NCBI RefSeq assembly: GCF_900112315.1
Contig: NZ_FOLL01000017.1
Coordinates: 37,389 to 101,388 of the forward strand
From: Parapedobacter composti
Lineage (GTDB): Bacteria > Bacteroidota > Bacteroidia > Sphingobacteriales > Sphingobacteriaceae
Reading direction: 5' to 3'
Length of the DNA stretch: 64,000 nucleotides
Below, one piece after another: positions 17,049 to 26,828 of this stretch (its first letter is position 1; each line of letters starts with the position of its first letter). Under the pieces are notes generated by a model. It did not search any database. It was given only the letters and a program-made list of their open reading frames with translations, and had not been told where the DNA came from. The position numbers were made by a program, and so were the translations under genes.

Positions 17049-18668
17049 ATGAAGAGACTGTTGTTCATCATAATTTATGTACTGGGTTCCAGTACGTTGT
17101 CCTTTCCGAAGAGCCGCGGCGCTGAAATAGATTCGCTGTTGCGGGTATTGGATAAAACCATCGCGAAACGCACGGTTTACATGTCGGAAAAGGAACAGAA
17201 AATTGACGAAATAAAACGGCTGCTTAAACATGAGCATTCGCCTGAGAAGCGCTTTCAGTTGAATACCAGACTGATATCGGAATATCAATCCTTTATATGT
17301 GATTCTGCATTGGGTTACATAGACCGCAATATCCAATTGGCGAAAACCTTGAACAACCGGGAATTTATGGATGAGAGCCGATTGAGGTTAGCTTTTGTGC
17401 TATCGATATCGGGCTTGTTTACCCAAGCCTCCGAGGTGTTTGGTGGCATTGAATACAACGCATTGCCGCATCACCTGAAGGTTTTTTATTGTTGGGGCTA
17501 CATCCGATATAATGAAAATCTGATAAAATATACCGATCATCCGAAGTACGAAGCGGTACACATACGGGAAATTGCGAGATACAGGGATACATTGATGAAC
17601 TTGCTTGGAAAGGAATCGGATACCTACCTGAAGGAAAAGTCGTTCAAGCTGAAGGCGGAAGGCGCCTTTGAAGCCTCTGCCGAGATCCAGACAGAATTGT
17701 TTAAGAGGGAGCAGGTGGATTCCCACGGGTATGCGATGGCTGCAATGGGATTGTCTATGATTCACAAAGAACTCGGAAATCAATCGTTGCAGGAAAAGTA
17801 CCTGCTGCTTGCAGCCATAACGGATGTGAGGCTAGCCGTGAAAGAAAACGAATCCTTATTAACGTTGGCTATCTATTTATACGAGCAGGGAGAAGTAGAC
17901 CGGGCCTACAATTATATCCAAGCGGCCCTTGACGACGCAAATTTTTATAATTCTCGTTTCAGGAATGCGGTGATCGCACGTACGCAACCCAAAATTGAGG
18001 CCATGTACTTGGCAAAGATCGAACAGCAACGAAAAAATTTGAGATCTTATGCATTGGCGATAAGTGTTTTCCTCATTGTCTTGGTCGTTACCTTATACTT
18101 TCTTTACAAACAAATAAAAACCGTATCGCGAGCCAAACGGAACTTGAATACCATTAACGAACAGTTAGTCTCCGTCAACCAGCGGCTGGATGAGGCTAAC
18201 CTGATACGCGAGCGTTATATCGGTTATTACATTAACCAATGCGCCGTATACCTCGATAAGTTGGACGAGTTCCGGAAAACCGTGAACAGGAAAATTAAAG
18301 CCGGACAGCTGGACGAATTGCAAAAGCTGAGCGTATCGATGGCTACGCTTGAAAAAGACGCGCAAGAATTGTATACAGACTTCGACAGCACGTTCCTGGA
18401 GGTATATCCGGATTTCGTGGAAGAGTTCAATGCGTTGCTCCGGGAGGATGAGCGGTATGTGCTTAAAAAAGATCACCTGAACACCGAACTTCGCATATTT
18501 GCCTTGATCCGGCTAGGCATAACAGATGTCAATCAAATTGCTACGTTTCTGAGGTATTCCATACAAACGATTTATAACTATAAGAGTAAAGTGAAGGGAA
18601 AAGCCGCTGTCGACATCGATCACTTTGAAGAAAAAGTTAAAAAAATCGGTACGTTTCCTGTCCGATAG
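17049..18668 (+). CDS. DUF6377-type membrane-anchored transcriptional regulator
   Basis: The protein is 539 residues from ATG 17049: signal peptide (MKRLLFIIIYVLGSSTLSFP), a TPR-like periplasmic helical domain (~residues 25-330, e.g. GYAMAAMGLSMIHKELGNQS), one transmembrane helix (YALAISVFLIVLVVTLYFLY, ~336-355), a coiled coil (KRNLNTINEQLVSVNQRLDE), and a cytoplasmic C-terminus with a LuxR-like HTH: LRIFALIRLGITDVNQIATF then RYSIQTIYNYKSKVKGKA. This layout is the DUF6377 family, which in Bacteroidota commonly sits beside SusC/SusD loci. It most likely senses a glycan or cell-envelope cue and activates the downstream locus, of which it is the first gene. A strong hairpin lies 90 bp after its stop. 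Confidence 0.82.
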   Translation: MKRLLFIIIYVLGSSTLSFPKSRGAEIDSLLRVLDKTIAKRTVYMSEKEQKIDEIKRLLKHEHSPEKRFQLNTRLISEYQSFICDSALGYIDRNIQLAKTLNNREFMDESRLRLAFVLSISGLFTQASEVFGGIEYNALPHHLKVFYCWGYIRYNENLIKYTDHPKYEAVHIREIARYRDTLMNLLGKESDTYLKEKSFKLKAEGAFEASAEIQTELFKREQVDSHGYAMAAMGLSMIHKELGNQSLQEKYLLLAAITDVRLAVKENESLLTLAIYLYEQGEVDRAYNYIQAALDDANFYNSRFRNAVIARTQPKIEAMYLAKIEQQRKNLRSYALAISVFLIVLVVTLYFLYKQIKTVSRAKRNLNTINEQLVSVNQRLDEANLIRERYIGYYINQCAVYLDKLDEFRKTVNRKIKAGQLDELQKLSVSMATLEKDAQELYTDFDSTFLEVYPDFVEEFNALLREDERYVLKKDHLNTELRIFALIRLGITDVNQIATFLRYSIQTIYNYKSKVKGKAAVDIDHFEEKVKKIGTFPVR

Positions 18669-18758
18669 ATTCTCGTGTGTTTACCAATTGCTCGCTGCCT
18701 GTTGCTGTTAACTTGCTTGTTTAAAGAATTTTACGTTTTTTAAAAATAAAAATATCTT

Positions 18759-18798
18759 ACCAAGAGGCCTACTTGCGCATGCAGGTGGGCCTCTTGGT
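18759..18798 (+). terminator. Long perfect hairpin after the regulator gene
   Basis: ACCAAGAGGCC and GGCCTCTTGGT are perfect 11-bp arms. The intervening ACTTGC/GCAGGT also pairs with one wobble, leaving a GCAT loop, so the whole 40 bp folds into one long stem. There is no clean T-run after it, though AT-rich sequence flanks it on both sides. It is best read as the terminator separating the regulator from the locus it controls. Confidence 0.55.
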
Positions 18799-18893
18799 GT
18801 ATAAATTTGCCGGTACGTGGAAATCAGGTGAAATCTGCATTCCGGCTAACGCGTAACCTTAAATTATAAACGTTAAAATTGATAAGTACCGAT

Positions 18894-20300
18894 ATGAACA
18901 ATCGTCTTTCCGTGATCGCTTGGCTATGCAACCTTGTTTTGTTTGTCTTCTTGGCGGGAGCAACGGTCCGGGCCCAAGAAATCACTCCGTTCAGAAACGA
19001 TGACCGGGTTGTTTTTTTAGGAAATAGCATCACCGATGGAGGGCATTATCATGCGTATATATGGCTCTATTATATGACACGATTTCCGGAAATGAAGGTA
19101 TCCATACAGAACGCAGGGATCGGTGGGGATCGGGTCATCGAAATGGTCAAACGCTTGGATGGAGATGTTTTTAGTAGGCATCCCACCGTGCTTGTAACGA
19201 CGTTTGGCATGAACGATTCAGGGTATCTTGAATATAATGGCTCCGAGCCGGATAAGTTTGCCGATGAGAAAGTAAAGGAATCTGCGATGGCGTTTCAGGA
19301 AATGGAAAAGCGGTATAAGGAACTTCACGATACCCGGATTGTCTTAATGGGGAGTTCGCCTTATGACGAAGGAGCTGTGCTTGAGGGAAATCTACCTTTT
19401 AAGGGAAAAAACGCGGCGATGCTCCGCATCGTGGATTTTCAAAGGGCATCCGCTCAATCAAACCATTGGGAGTTTCTCGACCTTAATCGGCCGATGACGC
19501 GTATCAATGAACGCATCCAGCAGCAAGAACCGGCATTCACGCTTTGCGGAAGCGATCGTATTCATCCCGACAACGACGGACATATGGTAATGGCGTACCT
19601 GTTTCTAAAGGCGCAGGGGTTTGCTGGCAACAAGGTTGCCGAAATAGTCATTGACGCAGGTACTCAAAAAATTGTTTCGGCTGTCAATTGCCGCTTGTCA
19701 AACGTCAAGAAGACGCCCACGGGTGTTACTTTTGAATACAAAGCGAATTCGCTGCCCTATCCGTTGGACACCGTTCCAAGGGGGTGGGGCAGTAAAAAAA
19801 GTCAATACGATGCGCTCCGGGCCATTCCCTTCATGGAGGAAATGAATCAGGAGCGCTTGATCGTGAAAGGACTGAAAGGGCGCCATAAGCTGTTCATCGA
19901 TGAAGAAGAAATCGGCATATGGTCTGCGGAAGATTTCGCCCAAGGCATAAACCTGGCGGCATTAACCCATACACCCCAATACCAGCAAGCATTGGGCGTC
20001 ATGTATTTAAATGAAGAGCGATGGGAGATTGAACGGAGGTTCAGGGATTATGCGTGGGTACAGTACAATTTTTTCCAGCCCAAGGGATTGCTGAATGCCA
20101 ATAATCGCCAGGCAATCCAGGTAATGGATCAGCATATTGCAACCGACGGTTGGCTACGGGCAAAAAGAGACCTGTATGCGAAGGCCATGTTGCCGGAGGT
20201 CAGGAAGGCCTGGCAGGATCAACAGGACCAGTTGGTAAGGGATATCCAGCATGCTGCGATGCCGAAGACACGGAAATTCAGGCTTGTCCCCATTCAATAA
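18894..20300 (+). CDS. Secreted SGNH/GDSL-type esterase
   Basis: The protein is 468 residues from ATG 18894. A signal peptide (VIAWLCNLVLFVFLAGATVR, cut after AQ) is followed by an SGNH hydrolase domain: block I VVFLGNSITDGG with nucleophile S45, block II Gly in NAGIGGDR, block III GMND (N107) and block V SDRIHPDNDGH with D221 and H224. The full set of SGNH residues is present. The ~240-residue C-terminal extension is helical and Trp-rich. Such enzymes remove acetyl or other acyl groups from polysaccharides, so here it probably deacylates the glycan before the mannosidases act. It is the first enzyme gene of the locus and lies 31 bp upstream of the GH92 gene. Confidence 0.86.
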   Translation: MNNRLSVIAWLCNLVLFVFLAGATVRAQEITPFRNDDRVVFLGNSITDGGHYHAYIWLYYMTRFPEMKVSIQNAGIGGDRVIEMVKRLDGDVFSRHPTVLVTTFGMNDSGYLEYNGSEPDKFADEKVKESAMAFQEMEKRYKELHDTRIVLMGSSPYDEGAVLEGNLPFKGKNAAMLRIVDFQRASAQSNHWEFLDLNRPMTRINERIQQQEPAFTLCGSDRIHPDNDGHMVMAYLFLKAQGFAGNKVAEIVIDAGTQKIVSAVNCRLSNVKKTPTGVTFEYKANSLPYPLDTVPRGWGSKKSQYDALRAIPFMEEMNQERLIVKGLKGRHKLFIDEEEIGIWSAEDFAQGINLAALTHTPQYQQALGVMYLNEERWEIERRFRDYAWVQYNFFQPKGLLNANNRQAIQVMDQHIATDGWLRAKRDLYAKAMLPEVRKAWQDQQDQLVRDIQHAAMPKTRKFRLVPIQ

Positions 20301-20331
20301 CACAAGTAAGGTATAACGAAGTAACATAGTA

Positions 20332-22719
20332 ATGAGACAGTCATTCACGAGGGGGAAGCGGATGGGCTATTGCCTGGGGGTTGTTGTTTTTTTGGCTAGC
20401 GCCTGCTCGGGCGATAAGGAGGCGGAAAACGTGTCCGCCACGGACTTTGTAAACCCATTTATCGGGGCAAGTACGAGCGTCGGAGCAGCGGGGGTTTATC
20501 ACGGGCTCGGAAAAACGTTTCCAGGTGCAACGACGCCTTATGGAATGGTGCAGGTCAGCCCCAATACCATAACCGGAGGAGATAACAGCCCCGGATACAG
20601 TTTTGAACACAAGACCATAGAAGGCTTCGCGTTTACGCAAATGAGTGGGGTAGGGTGGTTCGGCGACCTCGGTAATTTTTTGGTGATGCCTACCACGGGG
20701 AAATTGAAAACGATTGCAGGAAAAGAGGATGGAAGTATCCGGGGATACCGTTCCTATTATAATAAAGATTCCGAGGTCGCCAAACCGGGCTACTACGCCG
20801 TGGAACTCACGGATTATCGAATCAAGGTCGAAACGACTGCCGCTCCCCACAGTGGAATGATCCGGTTCACGTTTCCAGAAAATAAGGAATCCCGGATACA
20901 GATCGATCTAGCCAGACGTGTGGGTGGTACATCCGTTAAGCAGTATATCCGCAAGGTTGATAACCAAACCATCCAAGGATGGATGAAGTGTACACCGGAT
21001 GGGGGGGGCTGGGGAAATGGCGAAGGAAACGCAGACTATACAGTTTATTTCTACGCACGTTTCAGTAAGCCACTGGATAACCATGGCTTTTGGCGGGCCG
21101 ATATTCCGGATGACTGGCCCCGGAAGCGGGACGATGTCGTGAGCGAACCCTACCTCCGACGTGTGGAAAAGGCCGAAATCATCCGGGGACAGACCGAATT
21201 GGAAGGAAAGCACCTGGGCTTCTTCTCCGATTTTGAAACGCATGAAAACGAAGAAATTACGTTGCAGGTGGGTATTTCGTTCGTCGATATGGGTGGTGCT
21301 GAAAACAATTTCAGAAGTGAAATAGAAGGAAAGAGTTTTGATCAGGTGCGAGCTGAAGCGTTGGCACTATGGGACCAATCGTTATCGGGTATTAAGGTGC
21401 AGGGCGGAACGGACGACCAAAAGACGATATTCTATACAGCGCTTTATCATACGATGATCGATCCCCGGATGTATTCGGATGTCGATGGCCGGTTTATCGG
21501 CGGCGACAAACGAATACACGAACGTGGAACGTATACAAGGCGGACCATTTTTAGCGGGTGGGACGTTTTCCGCAGTCAGTTTCCACTGCAGACCCTGATC
21601 AACCCCCGACTGGTTAGCGACCAATTGAATTCATTGATCTCGCTTGCCGATGAATCGGGTCGCGGCTATTTTGAACGGTGGGAGTTATTGAATGCATATT
21701 CGGGGTGTATGATTGGTAATCCGGCGTTATCCGTGCTGGCCGACGCTTATGTAAAGGGCATTAGGGACTACGATGTGGAAAAAGCGTACCAATACGCAGT
21801 CAATACATCAGCGCTCTTCGGCAACGACAAACTGGGCTACACCGGTCCACCGTTTAGCATTTCCAATACATTGGAATACGCGTATACCGATTGGTGTGTC
21901 GCCCAATTGGCCGATGGATTAGGTAAAAAAGAGGAAGGACAGCGTTTTCGCCAGAAGGCGCAAGCATACCGAAATATTTTCGATCCTGAAAAGGGGTGGT
22001 TCCGGCCACGTCGGAACGATGGTTCCTGGGAAGAATGGCCAGACAGTGCCCGCACCAAAGAATGGTATGGGAGTATCGAGTCCAACCCCTACCAACAAGG
22101 ATGGTTCGTTCCGCATGATATTCCCGGCATGATTGAATTAATGGGAGGACGCAGCAAGACGCTGGAAGACCTCACGAATTTTTTCGAACAAACGCCAGAC
22201 CATATGTTGTGGAACGATTATTACAATCATGCCAATGAGCCGGTACATCTCGTGCCCTTTCTCTTTAACCATCTGGACGCTCCGTGGTTGACACAAAAAT
22301 GGACCCGTCATATCTGCGACAAAGCCTATAAAAATTCCGTGGAAGGCATCGTAGGAAACGAGGACGTCGGACAAATGTCGGCCTGGTACGTGCTGGCCGC
22401 CGCTGGTATACACCCGTCGTGTCCGGGGAGTACGCGATATGAGATAACAAGCCCGCTATTTGACGAAGTGGAGTTTGCACTGGATCCGCAATATTTCAAC
22501 GGAAAGTCTTTTAAAATCAAAGCCCATCAGAATGCACCCGAACATGTGTACATCCAAAGGGCATTGCTGAACGGGCAACCATATAACAAGTGCTATATCG
22601 ATTTTTACGATATCGTTTCAGGCGGTACACTTGAATTGTTCATGGGACCCCAGCCTAATCACGATTGGGGGATCAATCAACAGGTAGCTAAAACGGTGAA
22701 AAATGGGGTTGAAGATTAA
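20332..22719 (+). CDS. GH92 exo-alpha-mannosidase, surface/periplasmic lipoprotein
   Basis: The 795-residue lipoprotein has a lipobox LASAC with C25. The N-terminal beta-sandwich domain starts VNPFIGASTSVG and contains the family motif KTFPGATTPYGMVQVSP. The C-terminal (alpha/alpha)6 catalytic domain has NHANEPVHLVPFLFN, where E636 is the expected catalytic acid, and GNEDVGQMSAWYVLAAAGI, with the Asp of the base region. All expected GH92 residues look intact. The enzyme removes terminal alpha-linked mannose with Ca2+, probably at alpha-1,2 or alpha-1,3 links. Its end overlaps the next GH92 gene by 17 bp, giving strong coupling. The family assignment is very firm; linkage is not readable. Confidence 0.94.
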   Translation: MRQSFTRGKRMGYCLGVVVFLASACSGDKEAENVSATDFVNPFIGASTSVGAAGVYHGLGKTFPGATTPYGMVQVSPNTITGGDNSPGYSFEHKTIEGFAFTQMSGVGWFGDLGNFLVMPTTGKLKTIAGKEDGSIRGYRSYYNKDSEVAKPGYYAVELTDYRIKVETTAAPHSGMIRFTFPENKESRIQIDLARRVGGTSVKQYIRKVDNQTIQGWMKCTPDGGGWGNGEGNADYTVYFYARFSKPLDNHGFWRADIPDDWPRKRDDVVSEPYLRRVEKAEIIRGQTELEGKHLGFFSDFETHENEEITLQVGISFVDMGGAENNFRSEIEGKSFDQVRAEALALWDQSLSGIKVQGGTDDQKTIFYTALYHTMIDPRMYSDVDGRFIGGDKRIHERGTYTRRTIFSGWDVFRSQFPLQTLINPRLVSDQLNSLISLADESGRGYFERWELLNAYSGCMIGNPALSVLADAYVKGIRDYDVEKAYQYAVNTSALFGNDKLGYTGPPFSISNTLEYAYTDWCVAQLADGLGKKEEGQRFRQKAQAYRNIFDPEKGWFRPRRNDGSWEEWPDSARTKEWYGSIESNPYQQGWFVPHDIPGMIELMGGRSKTLEDLTNFFEQTPDHMLWNDYYNHANEPVHLVPFLFNHLDAPWLTQKWTRHICDKAYKNSVEGIVGNEDVGQMSAWYVLAAAGIHPSCPGSTRYEITSPLFDEVEFALDPQYFNGKSFKIKAHQNAPEHVYIQRALLNGQPYNKCYIDFYDIVSGGTLELFMGPQPNHDWGINQQVAKTVKNGVED

Positions 22720-24997
22720 AATATTACCAATCGTTTTCTTTACGCTCGCATTTTCTTTTGCGCAAGAACGGGATTTGGTGAAATATGTAAATACCTTACA
22801 GGGAACCGATTCCGAATGGGCGTTATCTTACGGAAATACGTATCCAACCGTCGGATTGCCATTTGGCGTACACTTCTTTTCTGCACAGACCGGCAAAAAC
22901 GGAGATGGCTGGAAATACCAATACAAAGCCAATACCATTCGGGGGTTCCAGCAGGTACACCAGTGCAGTCCTTGGATGAATGACTATGCAGTTTTTTCGC
23001 TCATGCCGGGCCTCGGAAACCTGGTGGTCAACGAAGATGCCCGTGCCTTGGCATTCCGTCACGAGCATGAAGTAGCTAAGCCACATTACTACGCCGTTCA
23101 ATTTGATAACGGCATACGGGCTGAAATAAGTCCTGTCGAGCGAGGAGCGCATATGCGGTTTCGTTTTCCCGGTAAGCAAAAAGCATATCTGGTGCTGGAT
23201 GGGTATATCAAGGATAGCGAAGTGACGATCATTCCGGAGGAACGCAAGATTATCGGCTTTGTCAATAACGGCCGTTTTGTTCCCGGAAATTTCAAAAACT
23301 ATTTTGTCCTTGTGTTCGACCGCGATTTCAAAAGTTTCGGCACGTGGGAAAATACGCAGGACCACATAAAGGAAGGCAACCTGCATGACACGGGAAAAGG
23401 AGTGGGGGCGTATCTTGAATTCGCCCCCGGTACAACCGTCGAGGTGAAGGTGGCCTCGTCATATATCGATCCCCAGCAGGCCGAGTTGACCCTTAAACAA
23501 GAATTGGGTGATGCTAAAAGATTTGAAACGACAAAAAATAAAGCCTTTGACATCTGGAATAAATTGCTGAACCGTATCGTGGTGGAAGGCGGAACGGAGG
23601 AAGAAAAGGCTACGTTCTATTCCTGCCTGTTTCGGGCCAATCTCTTTTCGCGGAAATTCTACGAACTGGATGCCAACGGCGATCCCCGCTACTATAGCCC
23701 CTACGATGGGAAAATCTATTCCGGCTACATGTATACGGACAACGGATTTTGGGACACCTTCAGGGCACAGTTTCCGCTAAGCAACATCCTGCATCCAGAA
23801 ATGCAGGGCAGGCACATGCAGTCGTTGCTGGATGCCCAACAACAGGCCGGCTTTTTTCCTACCTGGTCCAACCCGGGAATGTCCGGTGTCATGATCGGAA
23901 ACCATGCCATATCGTTGCTTACCGATGCCTGGGTAAAAGGAATCCGCACCTTCAACCCTGACAGTGCATTACAGGCGTATTACCACGAAGTGACAACTAA
24001 AGGAATTTGGGGTGGGTCCAACGGAAGGGAAGGGTGGAAAGATTACTTTACAAAAGGTTACATACCGTATGGTGAAATTCATGAAAGCACGGCAAAGACC
24101 TTGGAGTATGCGTACGATGATTTCTGCGGTTACCAGTTGGCAAAGGCGGTCGGCAATGATTTTTACCAAAATGTGTTTGCACGGCAAATGTATAATTACA
24201 GAAATGTATTTGATCCGACGGTCAACTTTGTGCGCGGAAGACAGGTAAACGGCGAGTGGCTTCCGGATTTTGATCCCGTCGAATGGGGCGGGCCTTTTAC
24301 CGAGGCAAATGCGTGGCAATATACATGGTCGGTATTGCACGATGTGAACGGTCTCATTAACCTCATCGGCGGTGAAGAGCGATTTAATGCGAAATTGGAT
24401 TCCTTTTTCACGATGGAGCAGCGTATTGAATACGGATCCTATGGAAGGGAAATTCACGAAATGCGGGAGATGTTACTGGCGAAAATGGGTCAGTATGCGC
24501 ATGGAAACCAGCCGACACAACACGTTCCGTATCTCTACAACTTCAGCGGGCAACCCTGGAAGTCACAGAAGCAGGTCCGCATGGTGATGTCGAAGCTGTA
24601 CAATGCCACCGAAAAAGGATATCCGGGCGATGAAGACCAGGGCCAGATGTCGTCGTGGTATGTATTGAGCGCGCTGGGAATCTATAGTGTTTGCCCGGGA
24701 ACCGATGAATACGTGATTGGCAGTCCGCTTTTTGAAAAGGCCACGATCACCCTGGAAAATGGAAAGCGTTTTACCATCCGGGCAATCAACAACGGTCCAG
24801 AGCAGGTGTATATCCAGTCGGCGCGTCTAAACGGGAAGCCGTATGACAAGAATTACATCACGTATTCGGACATCATCAACGGAGGCGATATCGAGTTTGT
24901 AATGGGCGATACGCCGAATTTTGACCGGGGGATCAGTAGCAAATCCAGACCATTTTCATTAAGTCCGTTATCGGTGAACGAAGGTTCCGTCCGTTAA
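22703..24997 (+). CDS. GH92-family enzyme with Gln in place of the catalytic acid
   Basis: The 764-residue protein has a signal peptide (MGLKIKILPIVFFTLAFSFA) and no lipobox, so it is probably periplasmic. GH92 features are complete: YVNTLQGTDSEW, GNTYPTVGLPFGVHFF, AHGNQPTQHVPYLYN and GDEDQGQMSSWYVLSALGIY. The notable point is Q603 in GNQP, where ordinary GH92 mannosidases (including the neighbouring gene) have GNEP/ANEP with a Glu acting as general acid. In the known GH92 phosphomannose-uncapping group a Gln at this position fits a leaving group that needs no protonation (mannose phosphate). This protein may thus cleave alpha-mannose-1-phosphate diesters rather than glycosides. That specificity is inference from one residue. 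Confidence 0.9.
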   Translation: MGLKIKILPIVFFTLAFSFAQERDLVKYVNTLQGTDSEWALSYGNTYPTVGLPFGVHFFSAQTGKNGDGWKYQYKANTIRGFQQVHQCSPWMNDYAVFSLMPGLGNLVVNEDARALAFRHEHEVAKPHYYAVQFDNGIRAEISPVERGAHMRFRFPGKQKAYLVLDGYIKDSEVTIIPEERKIIGFVNNGRFVPGNFKNYFVLVFDRDFKSFGTWENTQDHIKEGNLHDTGKGVGAYLEFAPGTTVEVKVASSYIDPQQAELTLKQELGDAKRFETTKNKAFDIWNKLLNRIVVEGGTEEEKATFYSCLFRANLFSRKFYELDANGDPRYYSPYDGKIYSGYMYTDNGFWDTFRAQFPLSNILHPEMQGRHMQSLLDAQQQAGFFPTWSNPGMSGVMIGNHAISLLTDAWVKGIRTFNPDSALQAYYHEVTTKGIWGGSNGREGWKDYFTKGYIPYGEIHESTAKTLEYAYDDFCGYQLAKAVGNDFYQNVFARQMYNYRNVFDPTVNFVRGRQVNGEWLPDFDPVEWGGPFTEANAWQYTWSVLHDVNGLINLIGGEERFNAKLDSFFTMEQRIEYGSYGREIHEMREMLLAKMGQYAHGNQPTQHVPYLYNFSGQPWKSQKQVRMVMSKLYNATEKGYPGDEDQGQMSSWYVLSALGIYSVCPGTDEYVIGSPLFEKATITLENGKRFTIRAINNGPEQVYIQSARLNGKPYDKNYITYSDIINGGDIEFVMGDTPNFDRGISSKSRPFSLSPLSVNEGSVR

Positions 24998-25041
24998 TCG
25001 ATTGAAAAGACCAGTATAGTACCCAAATTATAGATTAAGTT

Positions 25042-26775
25042 ATGAAAAAGAGGTGTCTTATTTTCGCAATGCTAATTGCGCTTGTGGGTGCGTCGTGCAG
25101 CAAACAAGGTTTTCTGGACCAGACGCAATCGACCGATCTGAATGAAAAGGTCGTGTTTTCAGACAGCGCCTACACCATCGATTTCCTTTCGAGTATGTAT
25201 GCGGATATCGGTTTTGCTACCTGGCCAAAGCGATTTGGCGGGGGTGGGCTGGATGCATGCACGGATGAAGCGGAAGGCACCGGTTTGGGAAGTATCAATA
25301 CATTCATTCAGTTTGCCACCGGTACGGTCAACTCAACTATGATCACGAAAGATGCCTGGACCACGGCGTACACAAACATCCGAAGGGCCAATATTATGCT
25401 CAAGAATCTGCCGGACGCTAAATTCGGTGAGGATATCAAAATAAGGGTTAAGGCAGAAACCCGCTTTTTGAGGGCGTATTACTATTTTATTCTGCTGGAG
25501 CATTATGGGGGGGTACCGCTAATGGGCGATAGTGTCTACCAGAAAGAAGACCGTGTTCCTGCCACACGTAATACGTTTGAAGAGTGCGTGGAGTACATCG
25601 TGGATGAATGTGACGCCGCCGCAGAAGATCTGCCCTGGATGCATGTCGGTGAAAATTACGGACGCATCAGCAAAGCGGCCTGTTATGGACTGAAATCGCG
25701 CCTGCTGCTGTATGCCGCCAGTCCGTTGTTTAACGGTGAGTCGGCGGTAACAGACGAGCGTTTGCGTTCGGTCGTCGGTTATCCTGACGTCAACCCTTCG
25801 CGGTGGGAGCGGGCAGAGGAAGCTGCGGCACAGGTGATTGAAGGTTCTGGCGGGCAATATCGTCTGCATGTCGATAACGAAACGGAACCTGGCTACGGGT
25901 TTTACGAAGTCTTCCAGTTGCGAAAGAACACGGAGTACCTACTGGCCCGGATGCAGGCTTCAAACAGTGACCTGGAAGGAATCTGGAATCCGCCAACCTT
26001 TGGCGTTACCAGTCCCGGTGCCCGTCCGTACCTGGAAGTCGTCAATGCGTTTGGTATGAAAAATGGTTTGCCTATTGACGATCCGGCGTCGGGGTATGAC
26101 CCTGAACAGCCTTATAAAGACCGAGACCCAAGGTTTGCCAATACGATTACGCGGGATCAATCGCTGGTTTTTCACCGGGATGGATTGACAAGACGGCCCG
26201 TTAATATCTATGTCAATAAAACCGACCCCAATAACATCACTTCCGGCCAGGATGCCGTCTATAAAGGGACGCCAACCGGGTATTATACGTATAAGATGCT
26301 CAATCGGAATGTGGCGGCAGATTGGTTCAATACCTATACGCCGCGGTGCTTCCCCATCATCAGGTACGCGGAAATTCTACTGAATTATGCCGAAGCACGT
26401 AACGAACGGCTTGCCTCGCCCGACCAAGAGGTCTACCAAGCGGTGGAAGCCATCCGCGAACGGGCAGGCCTGTCGCCTTACCAACTGCGGGCCGGATTAA
26501 CCCAAGCTGAAATGCGGGAAATTATCCGAAATGAGCGACAAAAGGAATTGGCGTTCGAAGGACATCGGTTTTTTGACGTCAGACGCTGGAAGATCGCCGA
26601 GATGGTCGAAAATGCCCAATTGCACGGCACGGAACCGGTACGAACGTCTTCCGGAACCGTTTATCATACCATAAACGTGCGAAAGCGCATATTTAACCCG
26701 CGCATGTATTTGTGGCCCATTCCGCAATCAGAAGTGGCAAAATCAACCGATTTAATTCAAAATCCGGGATATTGA
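25042..26775 (+). CDS. SusD/RagB-family glycan-binding lipoprotein (first copy)
   Basis: The 577-residue lipoprotein has a lipobox VGASC (C19) followed by SKQGFLDQTQSTDLNE. TPR-like helices include RVKAETRFLRAYYYFILLEH with YGGVPL. The C-terminal SusD signature includes MREIIRNERQKELAFEGHRF, FDVRRWK, and the end YLWPIPQSEVAKST...IQNPGY. SusD proteins sit on the outer surface as the lid of SusC TonB-dependent transporters and bind oligosaccharides. It has no SusC directly upstream, which is unusual, and it shares its C-terminal signature with the SusD at 31.4 kb, so the two are paralogues. It may serve the SusC at 28.3 kb. The two genes in between encode lipoprotein-like accessory proteins. 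Confidence 0.93.
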   Translation: MKKRCLIFAMLIALVGASCSKQGFLDQTQSTDLNEKVVFSDSAYTIDFLSSMYADIGFATWPKRFGGGGLDACTDEAEGTGLGSINTFIQFATGTVNSTMITKDAWTTAYTNIRRANIMLKNLPDAKFGEDIKIRVKAETRFLRAYYYFILLEHYGGVPLMGDSVYQKEDRVPATRNTFEECVEYIVDECDAAAEDLPWMHVGENYGRISKAACYGLKSRLLLYAASPLFNGESAVTDERLRSVVGYPDVNPSRWERAEEAAAQVIEGSGGQYRLHVDNETEPGYGFYEVFQLRKNTEYLLARMQASNSDLEGIWNPPTFGVTSPGARPYLEVVNAFGMKNGLPIDDPASGYDPEQPYKDRDPRFANTITRDQSLVFHRDGLTRRPVNIYVNKTDPNNITSGQDAVYKGTPTGYYTYKMLNRNVAADWFNTYTPRCFPIIRYAEILLNYAEARNERLASPDQEVYQAVEAIRERAGLSPYQLRAGLTQAEMREIIRNERQKELAFEGHRFFDVRRWKIAEMVENAQLHGTEPVRTSSGTVYHTINVRKRIFNPRMYLWPIPQSEVAKSTDLIQNPGY

Positions 26776-26828
26776 TGGAACTGATTAAATCGTTCACGCG
26801 AGTTCATTCCCGATTAAAACAACGCATT

